Shown here: positions 20,946-28,348 of the stretch, piece after piece
Position numbering within the stretch: the stretch's first letter is position 1
How the letters are laid out: each line of letters starts with the position of its first letter
NCBI GenBank assembly: GCA_963746175.1
Contig: CAVVAH010000004.1
Coordinates: 124,001-188,000 of the forward strand
Source of the DNA: CAVVAH01 sp963746175
Lineage (GTDB): Bacteria > Actinomycetota > Actinomycetes > JACCUZ01
Length of the DNA: 64,000 nt
Reading direction: 5' to 3'
Translations under genes and position numbers: made by a program
The notes under the pieces: model-generated
The model's input: only the letters and a program-made list of their open reading frames with translations
Told to the model about the DNA's origin: nothing
The model's database searches: none

Positions 20946-22198
20946 TCGGGTGACTCCCCACTGGGGACCACGTCGGCGGTCCCCGGGACGTTGGGCGGGC
21001 ATCTGGCGTCGGCCAGCCCGACGGGTGCACCGACGTCCGAGGACGTGGCGTACGGCGTGCGGCTGGCGGAGCGTGCCCGGCGCGGCCCCTCAGGGCCAAC
21101 CATCAGTGACGCCGAAACTCCGGCACCGAGTCTACCGCGCGCCGCCGCGATCCCGAAACTCCGCGAGCGCTGCAGACACGCCGAGCGCGGACGCGCCACG
21201 CCGGCGTGTCGGGAGCGCTCGCGGAGGTCAGGTGGTCGGCGGCGGGGAGGGCGAGGTGGGATCGCGGGCGGGGTGGCCGGCGAGTCGACGCGGTCGATGT
21301 CCGGCTCGAGGTAGATGACCCGCGCGATCGGCTCGGCCTCCCGGACCCGGGCCTCGGCGGCGTCGATCGTGGCCGCCACCTCCATCGCCGAGTCGGTGGG
21401 CGCGACGGCGATCTTGGCCGCGACCAGCAGCTCCTCCGGGCCGAGGTGCAGGGTCTTCATGTGGACCACCCGCCGTACCGACGGGTCGGCGACGAGAGCG
21501 GCCTGGATCCGGCGGACCGCGTCGGGGGTCGCGGCCTCGCCCAGCAGCAGGCTCTTGGTCTCGACCGCGAGCACGACGGCCACGAGGACCAGCAGCACGC
21601 CGATCGCGATGGTGCCCACACCGTCCCAGGTGCCGTCGTCGGTGAGCAGCGTGAGGCCGACCCCGAGCAGCGCCAGCACCAGGCCGATCAGCGCCGCGAA
21701 GTCCTCCAGCAGGACCACCGGCAGCTCGGGTGCCTTGGCCCGGCGGACGAACTCCGTCCAGCCCAGCGACCCTCGCACCGCGTCGGACTCCTGGATCGCG
21801 GTGCGGAACGAGTAGGACTCCAGGCCGATGGCGAGGACGAGGACGACGATCGGCACCCACTGCCACGAGTCGATGGGCTCCGGGTGCTGCAGCTTGTGCC
21901 AGCCCTCGTACAGCGCGAAGAGGCCACCGACGCTGAACAGCACGACCGACACGATGAACGCGAAGACGTAGCGCTCGCGGCCGTAGCCGAACGGGTGCTC
22001 CGGCGTGGCGGCGCGCTGCGCCCGGCGGCCGCCGACGAGCAGCAGCAGCTGGTTGCCCGAGTCGGCCAACGAGTGGATCGACTCGGCCAGCATCGACGAC
22101 GACTGGGTGAGCAGGAACGCGGCGAACTTGGTCACCGCGATGCCCACGTTGGCGACGAGCGCCGCGATGATCGCCCGGTTGCCGCCGGACGCACTCAT
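20942..22198 (-). CDS. Cation diffusion facilitator (zinc/iron-type efflux) with C-terminal extension
   Basis: Encodes 418 residues. The first ~310 are a CDF transporter: transmembrane helices begin at about residue 10, with metal-site motif HSLADSGNQ in helix 2, and a cytoplasmic C-terminal domain ends near VIYLEPDIDRVD. The remaining ~105 residues are Arg/Pro-rich, look non-conserved, and run through what would normally be the ahcY leader. The stop overlaps the ahcY ATG (ATGA), so the reading frame is real as DNA, but the tail may be read-through of former intergenic sequence. The start overlaps the isomerase stop by 4 nt. Confidence 0.85.
20955..20967 (-). promoter_or_regulatory. Hairpin covering the ahcY Shine-Dalgarno
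   Basis: TCCCC and GGGGA (on either strand) form a 5-bp stem with a 3-nt loop. On the minus strand the right arm is the GGGGAG ribosome-binding site of ahcY. Translation of the upstream frame through this point would open it, which would favour coupled translation. Confidence 0.4.
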
Positions 22199-23367
22199 CG
22201 GTCGTCGCTCCCCTCGGGGACCGTCGTGCCCTTGAGCGCCACGATCGGCTCGATGGGGCTGGGGTCGACACCCTGCAGCAGGGCGAGGTAGACGGTGGCG
22301 AAGTCCAACGGCGCGACCAGGCTCGCCAGGCGGGTCAGCGGGTGCTCGCCCTCGGCCTGCAGCTCGCTGCTCGGCACGGCGTACTGCTCGGCGACCCGGT
22401 GCGACGCCTCGGCGCGCGCCGCGACCTGCGGCAGCTCGTCGGTGTCGCGCAGCACCAGCAGCCGCATCCGCGGCCAGCCCGGGCCGTCGTCGACCCGGTC
22501 GCGGAAGATGTCGTCCTCGGCGACCTCGCCGCCGAGCGACCCGAAGATGCCGGCCATCACGACGACCTGGTTGTGGTGGACCTCGGTGAGGGCGCCGGCG
22601 ATCCCGGGGTACTTCGCGTTCTCGGCCAGCTGGGCGACCGTGCGGGCCGCGGCCACGTTCGCGACGTCGCTCGCTCCCCAGACGTACGGCAGCGAGCCGG
22701 CCAGGGCGAGCGCCAGCGTCTTGGCCGGGTTCTCCAGGGTGTCGACGCCGGGGGCGCAGCGCTCGGCGATCCGGTCCAGCTCGTCCGCGGTCCGGGCGAG
22801 CAGGTCCCGGGGGACGTCGGCGAGCCCGACCGCGTCGAGGACGAGCAGCACCGGCACCGCGAGGCCCCAGAGGTTGGCCCGCGGCATCCGGCCGTGCGGG
22901 TCGACCCGGAGGTGCACGGCGCGGCCGCCGTCGGAGCGGGCCGCGATCGGCGAGCCGGCGGCGCCCACCGTGACGACGCGCGCGCCGCGGCGCAGGGCCT
23001 CGTCGGTCGCCGACAGCGTCTCCTCGGTGGAGCCCGAGCAGGACACCGCGATCACGAGGTCCATCGGACCCACCCAGCCGGGCAGCCGGTGCCCGCGGTG
23101 CGGCACCACGGGAACGGGGCAGGTCCGCCCGCACACGGCCGTGGCGACGTCGGCCGCGATGCCCGAGCCGCCCATGCCGACCACGACGACGGCGCGAGGA
23201 CGGTCGTCCTCGGCGAGGACGGCGAGCTGCTCCGGCTCGACGAGCAGCAGCGCCTCGCGTACCTGGGCACCGGCCGTCGCGACCGCCCGCAGCATCTCGC
23301 CGCGGTCGAGCTCGGCGAGCGCCGCCGGGTCGTCCAGGACGGCGTCGTCCGGGGACCCTGCCGTCAC
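22195..23367 (-). CDS. Bifunctional phosphoglucose/phosphomannose isomerase (SIS family)
   Basis: Encodes 390 residues. Two SIS folds are present, the first with GMGGSGIAADV (about 70-80) and SCSGSTEETL, and the C-terminal half has the PMI/PGI-type motif NHHQV-like HHNQVVV. It interconverts fructose-6-phosphate with mannose-6-phosphate or glucose-6-phosphate. With manB nearby it can feed mannose-1-phosphate formation. It overlaps the small Trm112-like gene and the CDF gene by 4 nt on each side, so the order manB, Trm112-like, isomerase, CDF, ahcY is on one strand. Confidence 0.88.
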   Translation of the reverse strand: MTAGSPDDAVLDDPAALAELDRGEMLRAVATAGAQVREALLLVEPEQLAVLAEDDRPRAVVVVGMGGSGIAADVATAVCGRTCPVPVVPHRGHRLPGWVGPMDLVIAVSCSGSTEETLSATDEALRRGARVVTVGAAGSPIAARSDGGRAVHLRVDPHGRMPRANLWGLAVPVLLVLDAVGLADVPRDLLARTADELDRIAERCAPGVDTLENPAKTLALALAGSLPYVWGASDVANVAAARTVAQLAENAKYPGIAGALTEVHHNQVVVMAGIFGSLGGEVAEDDIFRDRVDDGPGWPRMRLLVLRDTDELPQVAARAEASHRVAEQYAVPSSELQAEGEHPLTRLASLVAPLDFATVYLALLQGVDPSPIEPIVALKGTTVPEGSDDR

Positions 23368-23537
23368 GGTCGGCGGGCCTCGTCCACGAGGAGCACAGGG
23401 ATGCTGTCACGGACCGGGTACGCGAGGCCGCAGCTCTGCGACGTGCACACCAGCTCCTCGGCAGCGTCGTCGGCGCGCAGGGGCGCGTGGCACTGCGGGC
23501 ACGCGAGGATCTCCATCAGGCGAGGGTCGAGCTGCAC
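23364..23537 (-). CDS. Trm112-family zinc-binding small protein
   Basis: Starting at GTG 23537 the product has 57 residues and AAGGGAG lies nine bases upstream; an ATG at 23573 adds 12 residues but has no ribosome site. The sequence ILACPQCHAPLRADDAAEELVCTSQSCGLAYPVRDSIPVLL has the CPxC and paired Cys of Trm112/UPF0434 proteins. Trm112 activates methyltransferases in eukaryotes and archaea. Its bacterial partner is not clear. Confidence 0.85.
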   Translation of the reverse strand: MQLDPRLMEILACPQCHAPLRADDAAEELVCTSQSCGLAYPVRDSIPVLLVDEARRP

Positions 23538-23588
23538 GTCGTCAAGCTCCCTTCGGGTCGGTGACGCTGTCATGTGTACGTCGTCGGG

Positions 23589-24977
23589 TCACGGTGTCGT
23601 CGGTCCGTCGCCGGTGCCACGGACCACGGCCAGCACGTCGTCGCGCACCTGCTCCATCGTCGCGCGGTCACCCGCCTCGACGTTGAGCCGGAGCAGCGGT
23701 TCGGTGTTCGAGGCGCGCAGGTTGAACCACCACCCTGCCGTGCTGACGGTCATCCCGTCGAGGTCGTCCACCGTGACGCCGGGCCGGCCCTCGTACGTCG
23801 ACCGGACCCGCTCGGTGGCGGCGGCCTGGTCGGCCACCTCGCTGTTGACCTCGCCGGAGGCCACGTACCGCTCGTAGGCCGAGGCGAGCTGCGACAGCGG
23901 GCCGTCCTGCTCCCCCAGCGCGGCCAGCACGTGCAGGGCCGCGAGCATGCCGGTGTCGGCCCGCCAGAAGTCGCGGAAGTAGTAGTGCGCCGAGTGCTCA
24001 CCGCCGAAGACCGCGTCGATCCGCGCCATCTCGGCCTTGATGTACGAGTGCCCCACCCGGGTGCGGACCGGGGTGCCGCCGTGCTCGGTGATGATCTCTG
24101 GGACCGCACGTGACGTGATGAGGTTGTGGATCACCGTCGATCCCGGGACCCGGGCCAGCTCGCGGACGGCCACCAGGGCGGTCACCGCCGACGGCGAGAC
24201 GGGCTCACCGCGCTCGTCGACCACGAAGCACCGGTCGGCGTCGCCGTCGAAGGCCAGGCCGATGTCCGCGCCCTCGGCGCGCACCCGCTCCTGCAGGTCG
24301 ACGAGGTTGCGCGGGTCGAGCGGGTTCGCCTCATGGTTCGGGAAGGTGCCGTCGAGCTCGAAGTAGAGCGGGACGACGTCGAGGGGCAGCCCGTCGAGGA
24401 CCGTCGGGACGGTGTGCCCGGCCATCCCGTTGGCGGCGTCGACCACGACGCGCAAGCGCCGGTGGCCGGTGAGGTCGACCAGTGACCGGAGGTGCGCGGC
24501 GTACCCGGGCAGGACGTCGGCGGCGGTCGTCGCGCCGGGCGCGCCGTCGTACGCGGGCACGCCGGAGGTCGCCAGGTCGCGGACCTCGGCCAGACCGGTC
24601 TCGAGCCCCACCGGTCGGGCGCCCGCCCGGCACAGCTTGATGCCGTTGTACCGGGCCGGGTTGTGGCTGGCCGTGAACATGGCGCCCGGCCGGTCGAGGC
24701 TGCCGCTGGCGTAGTAGAGCTCGTCGGTCGATGCGAGCCCGACGTCGAGGACGTCGACGCCCTGCTCGTTGGCGCCGGCGGCGAACGCTGCGACCAGCTC
24801 CGGGGAGGACGGGCGCATGTCGTGACCGACGACGATGCCGTCGGGCGCGTCGACCACCCGCACGAACGCGGCACCCAGGGCACGCGCGACCTCGGCGTCG
24901 AGCTGCTCGGGGACGAGCCCGCGGACGTCGTACGCCTTGACGACCTCGGAGAGGTCTCGTCGAAGGGCGGCAGGCAC
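23589..24977 (-). CDS. manB: Phosphomannomutase/phosphoglucomutase
   Basis: Encodes 462 residues. Converts mannose-6-phosphate to mannose-1-phosphate (and may use glucose phosphates). All four signature loops are present: the active phosphoserine loop TASHNPARYNG, the Mg-binding DGDADRC, the sugar-specificity loop GEHSAHYYF, and the phosphate-binding RASNTEP. The GTG at 24977 is preceded by a TAGGCT box eight bases away and no SD, so the transcript may be leaderless. A longer frame upstream is judged non-coding. Confidence 0.94.
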   Translation of the reverse strand: MPAALRRDLSEVVKAYDVRGLVPEQLDAEVARALGAAFVRVVDAPDGIVVGHDMRPSSPELVAAFAAGANEQGVDVLDVGLASTDELYYASGSLDRPGAMFTASHNPARYNGIKLCRAGARPVGLETGLAEVRDLATSGVPAYDGAPGATTAADVLPGYAAHLRSLVDLTGHRRLRVVVDAANGMAGHTVPTVLDGLPLDVVPLYFELDGTFPNHEANPLDPRNLVDLQERVRAEGADIGLAFDGDADRCFVVDERGEPVSPSAVTALVAVRELARVPGSTVIHNLITSRAVPEIITEHGGTPVRTRVGHSYIKAEMARIDAVFGGEHSAHYYFRDFWRADTGMLAALHVLAALGEQDGPLSQLASAYERYVASGEVNSEVADQAAATERVRSTYEGRPGVTVDDLDGMTVSTAGWWFNLRASNTEPLLRLNVEAGDRATMEQVRDDVLAVVRGTGDGPTTP

Positions 24978-24985
24978 GGGGGCAG

Positions 24986-24991
24986 AGCCTA
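24986..24991 (-). promoter_or_regulatory. -10 box of a leaderless promoter for manB
   Basis: TAGGCT on the minus strand lies eight bases before the GTG start, and no ribosome-binding site is present. Confidence 0.4.
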
Positions 24992-25081
24992 GTGCCCGGT
25001 CACGCACCGTCCGGCGGCCCGCCCGTGGAGGGACGGCGGACCGGACCGGCGGCGCGTGGGGGGTACTGGTGGTGCGGACGG

Positions 25082-25342
25082 TCAGGCGATCTTGCGGGTC
25101 CTGTCCAGGACACGGCCGACCGGGAGGGCCTTGGCGGTGCCCTGCTCGGCCCAGGTGCGGTGCTCGCACTTGTGGCAGGAGGTGAACTCGACGGGCGAGC
25201 CGTCGGTGAGGTTCATCGCGATGCGGGTGACCCGCTCGCTGCCGCAGGCCCGGCAGGAGGCACCTGCGCGGGCGCCGGGCTGGGTGAGCGAACCGAGGGG
25301 GATGTGCTGCTGGGTGCGGGCTGCAGTGCTGGAACGCGCCAT
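25082..25342 (-). CDS. Small zinc-ribbon protein of unknown function
   Basis: The ATG at 25342 gives 86 residues. A zinc-ribbon core is formed by CRACG and CHKCE separated by a ~25-residue beta-hairpin (SERVTRIAMNLTDGSPVEFTS). The flanks are basic. Such proteins occur next to manB and DUF3499 genes in actinobacteria, but no role is established. The frame is open far upstream, but that part overlaps a repeat element and is not believed. The start codon is not certain. Confidence 0.7.
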   Translation of the reverse strand: MARSSTAARTQQHIPLGSLTQPGARAGASCRACGSERVTRIAMNLTDGSPVEFTSCHKCEHRTWAEQGTAKALPVGRVLDRTRKIA

Positions 25343-25842
25343 GGGGAAGCTGCTTTCGACGATGCCGATGAGGGATGTGCGGGCGTCGGCCGGGAGGATG
25401 AGGTGGCCGCCGCCTGCGATGACTGGGGTTGCATCGGCCGGTAGCGCAATTTCCTTGACCTTCCGGCGTGTCTGGGGCAAATCGGACAGGGGTCGTCTGC
25501 GAGTGACCTCAGGACCTGCGCGGAGCGACCGGCCGTCGTGCGTCAGGCCAGAGCGGCCAGGACCGGGACGCCGCGCCTGCCGGGTTTCTCGCCGTCGGTC
25601 CGTGTCGCTGAGTCGACCGTCGGCACGAATGATCACGGTCCCGTGATCAGGACGACCCAACCGTGGTGAATTCACCGCTGTCGGCGGCAGATGATCACGG
25701 TCCCGTGATCATCTGCCGGACCGAGGTGGTCGGGCGTGAGCGGCGGGACGATGACCGACGGCGAGATGCGGGCACCGAGCGGCGTCGGCTTCCCGGCGCT
25801 CTGACAGGGGTGAACGGCGGGAGATCAGCGTCTGCCGGGGCT
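25343..25842. other. 500-base intergenic region with composite repeat copy B
   Basis: It lies between two minus-strand genes. Its middle (25531-25717) is repeat copy B. The remainder should hold the promoter of the zinc-ribbon gene, but I recognise no clear -35/-10 pair. Open frames here have no conserved features. Confidence 0.5.
25531..25717 (+). repeat. Composite intergenic repeat, copy B
   Basis: The head contains GAGCGGCCAGGACCGGG (25551-25567), identical on the opposite strand to 54975-54991, followed by CGCCGTCGGTCC as in copy A. The tail has two exact copies of TGATCACGGTCCCGTGATCA (25630-25649 and 25692-25711) separated by a segment sharing GAATTCACCG with copy A. Confidence 0.75.
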
Positions 25843-26190
25843 CTAGTCGGGGCTGCGGAGCATCCGGAGGTGGCCGCGCCGGCCGACCTCCACCGGTTCC
25901 GGCGGCGGCGTCGGAACCGGCCGGGCGGCCTCGCGGACGGCGTCGGCCAGCGCCTCGAGGTCGTCGGAGGTCGGGCCGAGATCAGCCGGGTCCGGGGCCA
26001 GCCGCAGGACCTCCCAGCCGCGGGGGGCGGTGAGCCGCTCGCTGTGGGCGACGCAGAGGTCGTAGCAGTGCGGCTCGGCGTACGTCGCCAGCGGACCCAG
26101 GACGGCGGTGGAGTCGGCGTAGACGTAGGTGAGCGTGGCCACGGCAGGCTTGCCGCACGCGATGCGGGAGCAGCGACGGACAGGGCTCAC
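25843..26190 (-). CDS. DUF3499 family protein
   Basis: Encodes 115 residues from GTG 26190. The conserved actinobacterial N-terminus CSRIACGKPAVATLTYVYADSTAVLGPL is present, followed by HCYDLCVAHSERLTAPRGW. Four cysteines and histidines suggest a bound metal. The C-terminal third is Pro/Glu-rich and variable. The gene appears leaderless and is divergent from the zincin-like gene, an arrangement I associate with many actinobacteria. Function unknown. Confidence 0.92.
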   Translation of the reverse strand: MSPVRRCSRIACGKPAVATLTYVYADSTAVLGPLATYAEPHCYDLCVAHSERLTAPRGWEVLRLAPDPADLGPTSDDLEALADAVREAARPVPTPPPEPVEVGRRGHLRMLRSPD

Positions 26191-26293
26191 GGGCGAACGG
26201 TAGCGAGCGCGGGGCGCCGGAGGGCGCAGCGACGCGCAGTCGTTAGGCGGGACTCGGCGGTGCTCCCGTGATCGGCTCCCTACGCTGGCGGCG
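26190..26293. promoter_or_regulatory. Divergent pair of leaderless promoters
   Basis: On the minus strand TACCGT (26197-26202) lies six bases before the GTG of the DUF3499 gene. On the plus strand TACGCT (26281-26286) lies six bases before the GTG of the zincin-like gene. Neither start has a ribosome-binding site. The -35 elements are not clear. Confidence 0.55.
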
Positions 26294-26715
26294 TGCCCGA
26301 CCCCTCCACCGCGCGCCGGCGGCGCCGCGACCGGCGCGGTCGCGGCCTGCGAGGGCCGCTGCTGCCCGACGCGCTGCCAGGTGCTCGCAGCCGGGCCGAG
26401 CAGTTCGACGAGCTGGTGGTGGCGGAGCTGAGCCGCGTGGCCCGCCGGTTCCGGGCCGAGCTCGACGATCTCGACGTCCTCGTCGACGAGGTCCCGCCCG
26501 ACGGCGAGGACGAGGTCCGTCTGTTCCGCGCCACCCCGGCCGCCGAGGGCCGGCCGGCCCGGCTGGTCGTGCACCGCCGCCCGGTCGAGGCGCGGGCCCG
26601 CGGGGTCCGGGCCCGGGAGGCTCTGGTGCACCACGTGGTCGTCGAGGGGGTGGCCGAGGTGCTCGGCCTGTCCCCCGAGGACGTCGACCCCGACCACGAC
26701 GACGACCTGCCGTAA
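26293..26715 (+). CDS. Zincin-like metallopeptidase-family protein lacking HExxH
   Basis: Encodes 140 residues. The fold follows the PF06262-type small zincins: a basic N-terminus, the segment AEQFDELVVAELSRVARRF, strand VLVDEVPP, and a C-terminal helix where HExxH is expected. Here that helix reads VHHVVVEGVAEVLG, so the canonical Glu and second His are not in place. It may be inactive or use different ligands. The divergent partner is the DUF3499 gene. Confidence 0.78.
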   Translation: MPDPSTARRRRRDRRGRGLRGPLLPDALPGARSRAEQFDELVVAELSRVARRFRAELDDLDVLVDEVPPDGEDEVRLFRATPAAEGRPARLVVHRRPVEARARGVRAREALVHHVVVEGVAEVLGLSPEDVDPDHDDDLP

Positions 26716-26848
26716 GGCGGCAGTCGAGATCCACGTCACGTTCACGAGCGCTCCGGAGGAGGCTGGCGGCCAGCCGCCGTCCGCGACGCCACGTCGTTGA
26801 GTGCGGAAGGGACGGCGGGTAGGCGATCGCTCGGAGAAGGCAGCCGCC

Positions 26849-28348
26849 TCAGCGGGTGCGCAGGCCGGTGGAGAGGTCGGCGAGCACCTGCGGCACGACG
26901 ACGGTGTAGCGCCCGGGTGGTACCGGCTCGGTGGTGAGCATCGGGCCCTTCGCCTCCGCCTCGGTGACCTCGCGGACGGCGTAGACCGGACCGGAGCCGC
27001 GGAGCGGGACCACCGACACCGAGAAGCTCGGCGCCGTGCTCACGGTTCCGAGGTCGAGCACCACCTGGCTCTCCGCCGGCACCTCGACGTCCCGCGGGGT
27101 GCCGGTCGCCGGCGGCAGCGGCGCGACCCGCACGCTGGCGGCCTCCCCGGACGTCGCGAGCAGGAGCGTGCTGGCGATCCCGGTGCCGGTGCGCGCCTCG
27201 GGCACCGCGCCAGGCGTCGCCGGAGTCAACGGTCGACCGGCGGCCGTGTACGCGACGTCGGTCAGCGCCCCGGTCGCCGTGCCGGTCGCCCGGGCCAGCA
27301 CGCCGGCGGTGACCGGCACGTCCGAGTCCAGCGACACCGCCACCGGGTCGGTGCCGGCGTACGGCGCGAGGTCGACGACCGCGACCGAGCCGGCCTTGAC
27401 CTCGAGCACGTCCAGCCCGCTGGGTGCGAACGACCCGGTCTCGGTGATCAGCCGCACCTTGACGATCGCGTCGGACTCGCCGGGCGCGACGACCTGGAGG
27501 ACTCGCTCGCCGGTGCCGCTCACGACGCCCGCCACCAGCTGGGTACGAGCCGGTGGTGCGGCGGCGGGCAGCCAGTCGGCACCGCGCGGGGTCAGGCCGT
27601 CGATCTGCTGGTCGCGCACCGCCGCGGCGATCCGGCCGGTGCGGGCGTGCACGTGGATCGCGAAGACGGAGGTGCCGGGCGCGAGCGCGTCGAGCAGGGT
27701 GATCTCCTGCGTCCCGGCGGCCACCGCGATGCCGCGACCGGCCGGGGCGTCGAGCGGGCCGTCCGGTCCGTAGAGGGTCACGTCGACGACGGCGGGGGCG
27801 GCCTCCGGGTTGGACAGGTAGACCCGGCCGCGCTGCCCGACGACGGAGCCGCTGCCGACGAACCACGAGTCGCTGCCCGCGGTGACGCAGGTGGTGGCGA
27901 GCAGACCTCGCGCGGCGTCGACGGTGCTGCGCGTGAGCATGCCGACGGCCAGGCCGGGAGCCGCCGCGCCGCCGGCCCGCGCCACCAACGGGCCGACCTC
28001 AGGGGTGGCCAGCACCGACCCCGAGGCCGGGACGCCGACGTCGAGGGGCACGGTCTCTCCGTCGAGCTTCGCGAGGTGCGCACCACCGCGACCGGGACTG
28101 CCGTCACCGACCCCGGGTGCCGCGACCGACACCCGGGTCTGGGTCCTGGCGTCGGCAGCCGGGTCGGGGCAGACCCCGTCGGACTGCGCCACCGGCACGG
28201 CCGGGCCGCCGGCGCCGACGGGGCGGGGCGCAGTCGTGGTGGCGGCAGGTGCGGTCAGGTCGGCGGTCACACCGAGGCCGCCGAGCAGCAGGGCTGTCCC
28301 CACCAGGGTCGTGACCGGACGGCGCAGCCACGACGGCAGCGGCCTCAT
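26849..28348 (-). CDS. DUF5719 family exported protein
   Basis: The ATG at 28348 overlaps the glycosyltransferase stop by 4 nt and gives 499 residues. A signal-anchor (about 10-32) is followed by an all-beta exported region with repeated Thr/Ala/Gly-rich strands (GSDSWFVGSGSVVGQRGRVYLSNP is the conserved family opening). The family is always coupled to the large glycosyltransferase upstream, which suggests a joint envelope role. The long open frame further 5' is antiparallel-type noise within the glycosyltransferase gene. Confidence 0.85.
   Translation of the reverse strand: MRPLPSWLRRPVTTLVGTALLLGGLGVTADLTAPAATTTAPRPVGAGGPAVPVAQSDGVCPDPAADARTQTRVSVAAPGVGDGSPGRGGAHLAKLDGETVPLDVGVPASGSVLATPEVGPLVARAGGAAAPGLAVGMLTRSTVDAARGLLATTCVTAGSDSWFVGSGSVVGQRGRVYLSNPEAAPAVVDVTLYGPDGPLDAPAGRGIAVAAGTQEITLLDALAPGTSVFAIHVHARTGRIAAAVRDQQIDGLTPRGADWLPAAAPPARTQLVAGVVSGTGERVLQVVAPGESDAIVKVRLITETGSFAPSGLDVLEVKAGSVAVVDLAPYAGTDPVAVSLDSDVPVTAGVLARATGTATGALTDVAYTAAGRPLTPATPGAVPEARTGTGIASTLLLATSGEAASVRVAPLPPATGTPRDVEVPAESQVVLDLGTVSTAPSFSVSVVPLRGSGPVYAVREVTEAEAKGPMLTTEPVPPGRYTVVVPQVLADLSTGLRTR

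Noticed and set aside
20946..21190. A possible SAH riboswitch ahead of ahcY
   Set aside because: I could not find the conserved SAH-riboswitch core; only the short SD hairpin is visible and the region is also read as the end of the efflux gene.
23538..23573. An ATG at 23573 as start of the Trm112-like gene
   Set aside because: It has no ribosome-binding site, whereas GTG 23537 has AAGGGAG at the right distance; the ATG remains a possibility.
25663..26271. A plus-strand open frame starting inside repeat copy B
   Set aside because: Its start lies in repeat DNA and the body is antisense to the DUF3499 gene.
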